A DNA stretch of 64,000 nt, from assembly GCF_031755915.1 (NCBI RefSeq), contig NC_083382.1, positions 10,595,501 through 10,659,500 on the forward strand. Reading direction: 5' to 3'. Below, in pieces: positions 1-10,422 of the stretch. The notes beneath the pieces were generated by a model that did no database searches, was not told the DNA's origin, and was given only the letters and a program-made list of their open reading frames with translations. Numbering within the stretch: the stretch's first letter is position 1; every line of letters begins with the position of its first letter. The DNA comes from Ziziphus jujuba (lineage: Eukaryota; Streptophyta; Magnoliopsida; Rosales; Rhamnaceae). The position numbers were made by a program, and so were the translations under genes.

Positions 1-361
1 AATAATAATAATCATTTGCCAAGGCCGACCATGATATTTCTTTTTATTGACTAATTCTCTTTTAAAACATCTATAACTCAGAAAAAATGCAAAACTAATG
101 GGGATAAAGTAAAAATTTTCATTCTTACATATTATTGTTGTTATTATTATTAGCCATTCTCATTCAATTATCCAAGCCAGCTTACCAAAAAAAAAAAAAA
201 AAAAAAAACTAATAAATTATTATTATTGTTATTATTGTTGTTGTTGTTGTTTTATTCCAAAAGAAGTATTTCTTAGTATACTTTAATAGTTTTATAAGAC
301 CATAAGATTATGAATTTACCAATTATGTTTTCAACAAAAATTAATTTGTATACTTGTTTAG
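1..361 (+). other. Intron upstream of JIP23-like exon 2, locus 1
   Basis: This stretch is non-coding and ends in the acceptor AG at 360-361. Positions about 90-170 match the intron of the complete copy at about 18,610-18,690 (shared words such as taaagtaaaaattttcatt and ttattattattagcca). That identifies it as the 3' part of the single intron of a third JIP23-like gene. Exon 1 must lie left of the window if it still exists. It also holds a poly-A run at about 187-207 and TTG/TTA-type trinucleotide repeats at about 220-250. Confidence 0.7.
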
Positions 362-559
362 GCCTTCACTATGTTCGAAGAGCCTCAAATTGTTGAAGAG
401 AAACAGAACTGGGAAGCTCTTCGACAAAAACTGCTTAATTCCGGTCACGAGAGCACTGACGCTGCCTATGGATTCAAAGCAACTGTGTCAATCACCGATG
501 GCAACACTCCAACATTCCATGCCACAATTACTTTGGACCTGCCGTTGGAAAATGCATGA
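362..559 (+). CDS. JIP23: 23 kDa jasmonate-induced protein-like, exon 2 (partial gene, locus 1)
   Basis: This is the last exon of a JIP23-like gene. It reads from the acceptor at 360-361 in phase 0 for 65 codons (AFTMFEEPQIVEEKQNWEAL...) and stops at TGA 557-559. The product resembles the second exons at 18,831-19,025 and 38,678-38,899, sharing the motifs NWEA(L/I)R, YGFKATV and ATITLDLPLENA at the C terminus. JIP23 proteins of about 200 residues are known as jasmonate-responsive, mostly cytosolic proteins of unclear biochemical role. The reading frame here is open and the splice acceptor is good. Exon 1 is outside the window, so I cannot say whether the gene is functional. An AATAAA signal lies at 775-780, about 215 bases after the stop. 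Confidence 0.75.
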   Translation, partial: AFTMFEEPQIVEEKQNWEALRQKLLNSGHESTDAAYGFKATVSITDGNTPTFHATITLDLPLENA

Positions 560-575
560 ACCATATATAGCATAT

Positions 576-693
576 ATTTGATCGCATTCCAAGAAATGAT
601 TAATTATAAGAATAAGGGTGTGAGATAATCATCCATTTGATCGCATTCCAAGAAATGATTAATTATAAGAATAAGGGTGTGAGATAATCATCC
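576..693 (+). repeat. Perfect 59-bp tandem duplication in the 3' UTR, locus 1
   Basis: Two identical head-to-tail copies occupy 576-634 and 635-693, each beginning atttgatcgcattccaag. The paralogous 3' regions at loci 2 and 3 carry a single copy, so the duplication is specific to locus 1 and recent. Each copy contains the sequence that forms the insertion site of the solo LTR at locus 2 (agaataag). Confidence 0.9.
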
Positions 694-1088
694 ATAGTGT
701 GTGAAGTTACATTTTCTGAAGGATTTCAAAGTTCACCTTATGATATTGTACTTTATTATAGGATGACTTTGAAGAATAAAATATAGCTATAAATAACATT
801 ATTGTGTGTTTAGAGACAGCCATCTAAAGTGTGTTTGCTTATTCTCAAAATTAAAAATAAAGTGTCTTTGCTTTCCCAAGTTCCATCATGTAACATTTTT
901 TTTTTTTTTTTTGAACAATCCATCATGTAACATTGTTTTACTTTTTTTGAACGTATATGGTCAAATAATGTTAATATTATTGTTATGTTAGTAAATATGG
1001 AAATCAAATATTGTATACCTTAATCTATCACTAATTCTACCCAAATCAATTTTGTTAACTTATGAACAATCTGAAATGTGGCAAATAA
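694..1088 (+). other. 3' UTR and downstream flank of JIP23 locus 1
   Basis: This is non-coding. It carries the poly(A) signal AATAAA at 775-780 and is duplicated at 22,082-22,480 downstream of locus 2 (for example gacagccatctaaagtgtgt in both). Homology runs to about 1,088, where locus 1 continues into ATA/TA-rich sequence. A poly-T tract lies near 900. Confidence 0.7.
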
Positions 1089-1275
1089 TAATAATAATAA
1101 TATATATTTTTATTATAAAAAATAAAAATAAAAATAAAATTTTTTTATTATTTTAAATATTTTTAACAAAAAAATATAAGTATTTTTAAAAATATATTAT
1201 ATATTCATAAAATCTATTCACAATTATTAATATAATTATATTTAAGTATAAAAAAATATAAAATATATTTTATTA

Positions 1276-1315
<40 letters not shown>

Positions 1316-2518
1316 GGCTGGGAATATATTCCCCATCCCCGTTCCAATCAAGACCCGGATATGAGGTTTTTGCCTCATCCCCATTACGATTCCCATTTAA
1401 TCAGGTATTCCCTATCCCATTAGGGATGAATCCCTATGGAAAGTGGGAATACAATGTGAAATAATTAATAAATTAAGCTAGGAGGCAACCGAAAAAAATT
1501 AAATAGGTAAATGTTTTTAAATTTTGAATTTTAAAATTGAATAGTATTACATATACAGGTCAAATTTAAAATTATTAACAAATTTTTACAATATAGATTA
1601 AAAAAAACTTTTATAATATAGATTAACAATAAAATTTTTAAATAGATTTTCAAATATAATTAATTATTATAAATTATTTTTAAAATCTAATTATTAGGGT
1701 TAGATATGTCGCGCACTAGGATGGATGCAAGTTTTATATATCAAACGTTGACCTATCAAGTATTCCTAATATGAATGCTAGTTTTATTAATTAATGTGAA
1801 ATCATTAATAAATTAATTTGCAAGGCAGCCATCTATATGTTTGCAACTAACCTCTGTATGTACCACATTGCACCCTGCGGCATCTCCAACGTAACTCCAA
1901 ATCTAATCTGAAATCCCACATGATCATAGTCCCAAAGTTCTACACTTTTTTTTTAATTTCTATTTCATTCTCAAAAGTTAAAACAAAAAGCCACAAAAAA
2001 AAAATCATAAATTGTTTTTTGCCCTTTTGACGAACTGTATTGGGAATTTTTATGAAAAATAAAGAAAATAAAAATAGAGAATAATAGAAATATAATTGAA
2101 TTATTTAGCTACTTTTGTTTCTAAGCAAATAGTTTGTCCTTCTTGTCCGTGGACTTCACTAACTCTAGCTCCCTCTATTTCCGATCAAGAAAAATAGGGG
2201 TCAGAAAACAGAGTGCTTTGTTTAATCTTTTTTCTGGATTTTGGTTTCTAATAAACAGAGTATTATAAGACTTACAATTTTTGGGTACTTATAAATTTCA
2301 TTTCTCTGTATAGCAATAAATTTCATTATAATAAAAATCACTCTGTCGCATTGTTCGTAATTCAACTGTAGGCTAAAATGGTTTTATTTCGGTCTTAAAT
2401 TTTGCTTTTTTATTCATTACCATAGCAGCTGGGTTGTTTGTTACCATAGCTCCGGCTCAAAAAGTATAGTAACAAATTTTATTGGTTTTAATACCAAATA
2501 TTTTTTGTTGACCATAAG
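1089..2518. other. AT-rich flank with a Helitron-like 3' fragment and duplicated intergenic DNA
   Basis: No gene is visible. A (TA)n microsatellite lies at about 1,280-1,312. Positions about 1,313-1,440 are a G/C-patterned fragment with repeated ccccat/gggaat words, possibly a decayed MITE. Positions about 1,496-1,790 match about 9,010-9,320, the 3' part of the Helitron at 6,714-9,265 plus flank. Positions about 1,800-2,518 are paralogous to 39,145-39,860 beside locus 3. Confidence 0.55.
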
Positions 2519-5440
2519 TGTAACACCCCGTCCCAAAGTACAACGAAAATTTTTCAACTTTGACTGAGGTTGACCATTGACTTTGACTTTGACCGTTAAT
2601 CAAAGGGGTCAAAAGTTGACTTTTTATTCCGGTTGGAATTCTAGGTTGACTGAGGTACTGTTATGAAGTACACGTTGGCACGAGTTCGTAGACTAGTAGC
2701 ACGTTGAAAACGGAACTACGGTTTGAAAGTTATGGGCAAAACAAGTTGGGGTCCAAACTGTCCAAGTGGTGCCGGAGTTGACTTTTTATTCATGCAAAGT
2801 TGAGCTTTGACTCATGCATGGTTGTGAAGTACTAGTCGATACGAGTTCATAGACTAGCGGCACGCTTAATTTGGACATGTGGTTTGAAAGTTATGGACCT
2901 GTAGAGTTTTTTCAAATACTATATTATTTTAATATTATTTTTAAACGTGTAACGATGTGCCACGTGTGACTTAATAAATGTGACGATGTGCCACGTGTGA
3001 CTTAATAAATGTGACCATATGTTACCATGGTGAGATGCCACATGTCAACCATGCTTAATACCAAATTATTTTATTATTGTTGTTTTATATAATAATAATA
3101 TTTTTTAATATTATTTAATTATTTTATCTTATTTTATTTTCCTTTTTCTTTTTCTTTTTCTTTTTCTTTTCTTCTCCCCACGTGGGGAAAGAAGGGAGGG
3201 GGGGGGGGGGGGGGGGGGGGGACACGGGGGGAAATTTCTCTTTTCTTTCTTCTTCTTCTTCTTCTTCCTTTCCTTTCCTTTCTCCCTCTCGTCCTCACCG
3301 TTTCTGTTCTCACCGACCACCAGAACGACTCACGCACCGGCTACCATCCAAGACCACACGCCGGCGAGCTCACCAGCCAAATTTGGCCACCGGCGACGCG
3401 CCCAGATCGAGCAGGTGAAGTCGGCAGCGGTGGCTTGAAATTTTCCGGCGATTTCGCCGTATTCCGGCCAACTCAGTCCAAATTAAACCTCATTTCCCCC
3501 TATTTTGGGTCTTCTGATCCCATATATGGCCTCCAATTTCTAAAATTCAAAGTGGTTCGTGAGATACGAGGAGATCAAGACCGGTCGAAACTTTCCGACC
3601 AAATTCCGGCCACCGCCGGTCGAATTGAACTCAATGGAGGTTGGTAATGTGATCCTCATCTCACAAGCTTTCCATAGATATATAATTTGTCAATTTTGGT
3701 TAACTTTGTGTTAGACCCCCCGAGTACCGGGTATTATTTACCCGAATAAAATATTAATTTATTTGACTGTGTGTGAATTGTGTTCTAGGAGCATGGGTGA
3801 GTCGTGGAATTGATCCCATGGAGGATCTTAGGTTAATTGCGTGCTCCAGGTGAGTGACCCACCTTGAAAACTATTTTGGGCAATTAATTATATTATGTTG
3901 TGTTAATTTGATATCTGGAATTTATGCTCATGTGGTGAAATTTAATTACAATTATGGAAAAATATTATTTTATACGTACGTGTATGTTATTGGTGCTAAA
4001 TGGAATTTTTGGGTTGTTAAGAAATCCCCGATTTTTATTTTATTGTGATTTAATTGTATTTATTACACATGAGCAAGGTATTTTCATAAATTAATTGTGT
4101 CTGGATTTTTATATTATTTTTGGGCATAATTGGTTTAAATATTTTGTTAAAATATTTGTTTAATTTGGTGGTTTAATTTTATAATTATGCCCTTGGTATA
4201 TTATTTGTTGGACCTCATGTTACGAGAAAAATTATTGTTTTACTGTTGTCGATGTTTTTGTACCGGGTTTGTTAAAGGAAAATATGTGGGATGGTAAATT
4301 TGAAAATTGATATATTTTCCACGGTGATTTTGGAAAAATGGTACGGTTATAATTAATTTAATAATTACTTTAGACGCACTCATACAGTATTGGTGTTCTG
4401 GTGTATATGTGGTTAGCGCGCAAGTTATTATGTCTCCCGTGAGTTGCCATTGGACCGTGGGCAGGCAAGCTTGATATAGTGCACATAGCCGCCCCCCTCT
4501 TTGGCCGGGATGACGGTTTCAGCAGCGGTACTGTCGGGACGCCGAAGTGCCGTTTGCAAGTTTCTCTCTTTAATCTCTCGCCAGTCTGTGCTCGGGACGC
4601 TGGGTATCGGAAGGCATCACTGGTATATGGTGTGTTGCGTCAAGTACAAATTTTTCGGATAGAAATTTCAAACCCCAAAGAGTACAAAAATTATTTATTA
4701 TAATTTATTACATTTTATTTATATTTGGGGTATCTATTTATTTGTTGTTTATTAAATTATTTGATCCCTTGATTTTCGGGAAATACGAATATCAGGTTTT
4801 GTGAAAATGTTTTAAAAGGGGAACATTTCCAACAGAGTGAATAGTGAAGGTTTTGAGAGAAAATATTACTTCAATTGTTATTAATTATTTATCTATTTAA
4901 TTGTCAGTATTAAATTAAATTCCTTTATTTGTTATATTATTAATATTAAAGGTGTACAGTAGATAGGGTCACTCACTGAGATGATTAGCATCTCACGTTT
5001 TTAAATTTCGTTCCCCTAGGTCCAGGTTGGGAGACGTTGATCGTCCGGGGCGAGCCCGACGTCTCAGTTCATTGCCGAAAGTCCAAGAAGTATTTCTTCC
5101 CTTTTTCCTCTCCATCTTGTATTGTTTCTTTATCTGTCATTGTATTAATTCCACATTTATTGTATAGTGCTCTGTATACTGTATTGGACGAGTAGTTATT
5201 ATTTATGCACTGAGTTGTTGTTATTTTTTTTAAGTGCTGAAATTTGTGGATTCAATTTGTAGTATTGTGGGAGGAATAAGGGGATGAATATAGAAGTGCA
5301 TTTTCAGTGCAGGAAATTTGTGGTAAGTCCTACCCCTAGGGGAGGTGCTGCCGGATTTTCCGTTGGAAGGTTCGGTGGTATTTCCTTGGGATCAGGGTTT
5401 TTCTAGGGTTCTGGAGAGGAATCTTGGACGGGTCCTGACA
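2519..5440 (+). mobile_element. Solo LTR A (TGTAACACCCC family)
   Basis: A 2,922-bp long terminal repeat begins TGTAACACCCCGTCCC and ends GGGTCCTGACA. It is flanked by a perfect 5-bp target-site duplication ATAAG (2,514-2,518 and 5,441-5,445). No primer-binding site, gag-pol or second LTR is present, so it is a solo LTR left by LTR-LTR recombination. The paralogous segment beside locus 3 preserves the unoccupied site (accataaatcttag at 39,854-39,867). Inside are a 17-base stem-loop at about 4,978-4,994, CACGTG boxes at 2,961, 2,992 and 3,179, a donor-like CAG/GTGAGT at 3,847-3,855, and a long poly-G tract near 3,197-3,221. LTR length and terminus suggest Ty3/gypsy, perhaps Tekay/Del-like, but without internal domains this is inference. 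Confidence 0.9.
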
Positions 5441-6713
5441 ATAAGTCTTAGTCACATATACTTTTTTTTTTTCACCCCCCACATACATACACTTTCGATG
5501 ATAGTTTTTATATGAGCAATGCTACAGGTACCAAATTTTTTTACCAAAATTTTGGTAACCAATTACGTGACAATTTTTTAATGATATTAAATTAATATTG
5601 CCTTATATACATGGGTAGATAAATCATTTAAAAATTGTAAAATCAGATAAATCATTTAAAAATTGTAAAATCATGAATACCAAAATTTTAGTAAAAAAAT
5701 TTGATCATTGTAGATTTATCCCTTTTATATTTATAATTAAGAGTCTTGTGATGTTTTGGTGAAAATCTCTGATTCAACTAAATACCAATGTCTTAACGAG
5801 TGCGGAGGAATGCCCTAATTCACAAAAAAATTATTCATCGTAATATGCGTTATATGACATTAAAATTTGGTCATGAACAATGATTAGTTCGTCCACGTGT
5901 GGAGGCAGGGATTTTGAGACAGTGTGGGGGCAAATTGTAAATGACATTAAATTTACAAAAATTATAAAAATTAATTACTCTACAATTTTTCAATTTGATA
6001 ATGCCACAAAAATTTATTATCTAGTAATTATATAACTTAGTTTAATTATGACAAAAAACTAATACATAGCTTCGTTTTCTTTAAGTAAATGAAAGATAAA
6101 TATTACTACCATATTTAAAATATATTCAAATTGAGATTGATTATTTTAAATTAAAAATCTATAAATAACTATAAAATTTGATTTTTAATTAATTTTTATC
6201 AAATTTGATATATTTCGAAAAGAAAAAAATTGAGCATCTACAATGACTCTGTGTATCGCCGGATTTTTTTTTTACCACATCAGAAAATAAATAATCTTTC
6301 AGAAAACCTCTAATTAGTCTGTAACAGTATTAAAGCGGTCCTCTACTTTTGAAAAGTTTATCAAAGATTCTAAATTTTTTCTAAAATATAAATTTTTTTC
6401 TTATAAATTCAATTCTTTCAAAAAAGAAAAAAAAAGTTATTAAAATATTTAATTAATTAATAGTTATATGTAACTTTTATGCACATTACTATTAGATAAC
6501 AATTTTAAAATTAACTGTACATTTATACCATCTAGAATTAGACAATGTCATTTTCTATATCACATAGTAGAAACTTACGTTCATCATTGGAGATTCTCTA
6601 AATATTCAACTTAATTCAATATAATAACCAAACTGATCAGTAAAAATATGTGTTATTTTCCCCTTTTTTTAATTTTTACAAATATGTTTTCCTATTTTGT
6701 TAGAAATAACCAT
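5441..6713. other. Intergenic DNA, first part duplicated at locus 3
   Basis: Apart from copies listed elsewhere I see no gene. Positions 5,441-6,090 match about 39,862-40,320 (for example tagttcgtccacgtg/aaatg and attttgagacagtg), continuing the segmental duplication interrupted by solo LTR A. Around 5,580-5,670 a short direct repeat (agataaatcatttaaaaattgtaaaatca) occurs twice. The rest is AT-rich with no recognizable feature. Confidence 0.5.
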
Positions 6714-7953
6714 CCATATAATATATCAAAAAAGAAGAGCATGCGCCATGTATCAGCATACTCTTCTTCCAAATTCCCTTCAAAATCATCTTTTTTATTT
6801 TATTTATTCATTTATTTAATATCTTACCTTTTATGGTTGTACCCAATTATATATAAAATCAATTTTTATTTTAAAATAAATTTTAATTAAAGAAAATATT
6901 TTATTTACCAAATAAATCAAACACGTAAAATGTATTTACATATATATAGTTTCTTTAATTAAATATATTTTACATATTTTTACGTATACAAATATAATTA
7001 TATGAAAATTAATAAAGATATATTTCTATTTGAATATAAAAAATATAATATCATAAATAATAATTGTTAAACATAGTAATATAAAATTTAGATCTAAAAC
7101 AAATTATTTGATTCTAATTTATTTACCAATTAATATATATTTTAAGGGTTTATATCTTAATTTTAGTTGCTTGAAATTGTAAATTTCAACAAGAAAACCT
7201 CATTCACATTTCATATTGGTATAAAATATGTTCTTTATTGTAAACTTTGCCGGGCATTGCATGAGAAAGAAAAACGGCTAGAGGGAGGACATACTAGGCT
7301 ACAATTTTTCTCCTTGGTCTTCATAACTAGCTTTGCATACTATATCATTCCAGCCAATCTTTTCCCTTCAATTACTGTCATTTCTGTTATTTGTTTGATA
7401 TGGAAGAAATTTATCACCGCCCAACAGATTGGTTCTAGTCTTCAAGGCCTTGGAATCTTTTCTTTTGGCTTTGACTGGTCTATTGTTTTGGCTTTCTTGG
7501 CTTTGGCTACATGGGGCTTCGATATCTTTAACATCTTAATTGGGTTTGCTTTGTTTGTTTATGTTCTTAAACCTATCTTCCATTGGAATTATGCATATAA
7601 TGCTCAGAAATTTATAATCTTTTCCCCCCACATTTTTTACTCAATTGGCCAAATCTATAACACTTAAGATTTATATCCTAAACCCTAAACCCTAAACTTA
7701 GAACCTATAATCAAAATCATATTTTCTATCATCTTCGATTTGAAACATTTTGATCAATCAATACAAGAATATTCAAATTAATATAAAAAACCCCAGCAAT
7801 TGTCGACAGATGAGATATAAAATGCTTAGAATTATTCACAAAGACATAAATACGTAAATAGATGCAATACTTACATAGTTATATATATATATACACACAC
7901 ATACTAAGCACACATGCAGAGTATTTCATGATGCATAATGGTTTAATATATTT

Positions 7954-7984
<31 letters not shown>

Positions 7985-9265
7985 AGTATATATTATTGTC
8001 CATATGCCAGCAGGAATAAGATGATGACGGATAGAGAATAGAGTTAGGTATATCCAATGGTATAGAGGATGTATATGGGAATGTCAGGAGTAGCAAAATA
8101 TTTAAACATGAAAATCACCATCCCCATTGTCAGGGGCAATGATATCATATAAGACATCCACATTTTTGTTTCTTTTATTTTGCCAATATTATATTATTCA
8201 ACAAATATTCACAAAATGAAAAAGAGAATGTAGTAAGATCTGGTGGTTTTTTGTTTCTCTCAAAAATGAATGGAGATGTGATAAATGAAATTTAATTATA
8301 AAATAATAATGTTAAGATACGGTAATTAATAATGAGATTGATATCTTTATAAAAAAAATTTAAGATGAATGATGTTTTTTCAATATTTTCAAAAAATGTT
8401 TACAATGTACTTATATATATATATATATATATATATGTTAACAAAGAAAACAAATGCTTAAAAGGATTTTGATATATATATATATATATATTAAAGTTGT
8501 TTTTAAAAGGTAATCTTAAAATTATGATAATATATATATATATATACATATGGTAAAAAATATTGTACTTATATATATTCATACCATCTTCTCAACAAAA
8601 AAATAAAAATAAAAAATACAAAATCAATGATAAAGAATATTGTATGTATATATTCGAATTTATGAGTACATAAATTTTATATACTTATAAGAAAACATTA
8701 GAAAAAGATTTTATTATCTATATATAAACATTATTATTAGTTTATTATGTTTATTTTATTGTAAAATAAAAAGATTTTATATTCAAATTTATAAGTACAT
8801 AAATAATTTATCTTATAAGGTAAAAATGTATTTACACGAGAAAGAATAATAATAATAATAAATAATTAAATTACATATCAGTATTTGATATATGAAAATT
8901 AATTTTTTGTAAGGAATCAAAAAATACATTTTAATTTTAATTTGAATTCTATAGATGGAAAATATTTGAATTTAAATTCCACATATAGAAAAAATTGGAT
9001 AGGAAAATTCTATATATAAAAAAATTAGATAGGTAAACATTTTTGAATTTGAATTTTATAATTGAATAGTATTATATATAAAGGTCAAATTTATTATTAT
9101 TAACAAATTTTTATAATATAGATTGAAAAAAAAAGATTTTATAATATAGATTAATAATAAAACTTTTAAATAGGTTTTCAAATATAATTAATTATTATAA
9201 ATTATTTTTAAAATTTATTTATTATGATTACACATACAAGTGCATCTTATGGGAATGGATGCTAG
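6714..9265 (+). mobile_element. Helitron-like element carrying a transporter gene fragment
   Basis: The left end (A/TCCATATAATATATCAAAAAAG) resembles plant Helitron 5' ends. The right end has the form gtgcatcttatgggaatgga followed by tgCTAG/T at 9,262-9,265, a decayed hairpin followed by the CTAG terminus. Both ends fit insertion between A and T. Related sequence lies in inverse orientation at 14,828-15,835, where the terminal hairpin (catgcgatgcatg next to CTAG) is better preserved, and at about 16,190-16,972. Compared with the 1 kb copy, this one has an extra ~1.6 kb (about 7,110-8,750) holding the OPT fragment and several TA microsatellites. No Rep/helicase is encoded, so it is non-autonomous. 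Homology to the 1,496-1,790 region extends past the 3' end, so the exact end is uncertain. Confidence 0.55.
7251..7667 (+). pseudogene. Oligopeptide transporter (OPT family) gene fragment
   Basis: A continuous reading frame of 138 codons begins RALHEKEKR and ends QIYNT before TAA at 7,665-7,667. It matches the central part of plant OPT proton-coupled oligopeptide transporters: RLQFFxxVFxxSFAYYI, the WKxxxTAQQIGSSLQGLG stretch, the GFDWS motif, FNILIGFALFVYVLxPI and WNYAYNAQKF...SxGQIYN. Intact OPT proteins have over 700 residues and about 16 membrane spans; only about four hydrophobic segments remain here. The normal LASPLATPGF region is altered to LALATWGF with a residue lost. There is no start context, upstream or downstream exon. 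It sits inside a Helitron-like element, so capture by that element is the likely origin. It is followed at 7,677-7,697 by two to three telomere-like ccctaaa units. A functional product is unlikely. Confidence 0.8.
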
Positions 9266-9369
9266 TCTCATATATCAAACATTGACCTATCAAGTATTCC
9301 TAATATGAATAAAATATTTTGTATATATATATATATGGAGAGGTTGAGATATATTGGAAGTGGCCAGTC

Positions 9370-9525
9370 TATAGTGCGGTCCGTCCTCATGCAAACTCGC
9401 ACCATTGACAACAGTTTTGAAAAAAATCGTTGTTAATGTTGTCTTCGTGTAACATTATTGAAGACTGTTTTTTTCAAAACTGTCGTCAATAATGCAAGGT
9501 CCGTATGCAAACGGACCGTACTATA
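9370..9525. mobile_element. Fold-back MITE-like element
   Basis: Terminal inverted repeats TATAGTGCGGTCCGT (9,370-9,384) and ACGGACCGTACTATA (9,511-9,525) match at 14 of 15 positions. The inner parts are also near-complementary: ttgacaacagttttgaaaaa on the left and caaaactgtcgtcaataatg on the right. The whole 156 bp can fold into one long hairpin. There is no coding capacity. A TA or TATA duplication at the ends is possible, but the superfamily cannot be assigned. Confidence 0.6.
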
Positions 9526-10001
9526 ATATTGTCCATATTGGAAATATATATCTATATTATAATATTGAAAACCATGTCAATATGACAAGTCCTGGAGCCT
9601 AGAGGCGTTACCTCAAAATTGTATATGAAAACATATTAAGATATAACATTGCCTTCCCGTGTATAATATTATCCAATATATATCTCCATAATCAATTATT
9701 TAATTAGGAAATGTAAAGACCCATAAAATTATTACGCGTCTTTGTTTAATCAAATGTATAGTTTTAAAAAAAGTCCAAATCATACATACAGACATATATA
9801 TATATATATAACTTCTATCAATAGCCGTCTTCCCTCTACAATGTATACATTATGAAAATTCTATAATCACTTACTTAATTGGTAAATTTAAAGACCCTAT
9901 ATATTCTTGAAGTCTTTGTATAAACTTTAATCAATGTATCTAGTAAATAAAAAAACCAATAATTAATTAAGAAAGAGAACAATATCAATAAAAAAAAAAA
10001 G

Positions 10002-10033
<32 letters not shown>

Positions 10034-10140
10034 TAGGGGTGGGGAAAAAGCATTTTTTTTCCCCTTAACTTTATATAAAATAATGAAAGATAAACATGCA
10101 GTAGGAAGTTTAAGATATAATGTTTTATAGCCATATTGAG

Positions 10141-10174
<34 letters not shown>

Positions 10175-10422
10175 CCAAAAATATATATAAATATATAATC
10201 CGCTTACATCCGACTGATTTGATGGTTCATCAAAACTATCTTTAGCAATATGTTTCACATTCCATTTATGATTTTTACAAAATTTATTTATTTTTAAATA
10301 GAATTTCAATATGTTATAAATTTATATTAAATTATTAATTGATTTTTAAATTTCAAACTTTTAAACACATGTCCGGTAGGGAGAAGGAATATAAAAATAC
10401 AATAACTATTCCATAATATTAA
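9526..10422. other. AT-rich intergenic DNA duplicated near 14.64-14.83 and 17.13-17.26 kb
   Basis: No gene is seen. Positions 9,955-10,140, including a (GA)n tract at about 10,010-10,033, match 14,640-14,830. Positions 10,200-10,360 match about 17,130-17,260. Short words around 9,640-9,930 resemble the degenerate tandem units at 32,070-32,590. (TA)n tracts lie near 9,797-9,810 and 10,144-10,170. Confidence 0.5.

Noticed and set aside
7677..7697. Telomeric repeat
   Set aside because: Only two to three ccctaaa units, too short to be telomere or a clear interstitial array.
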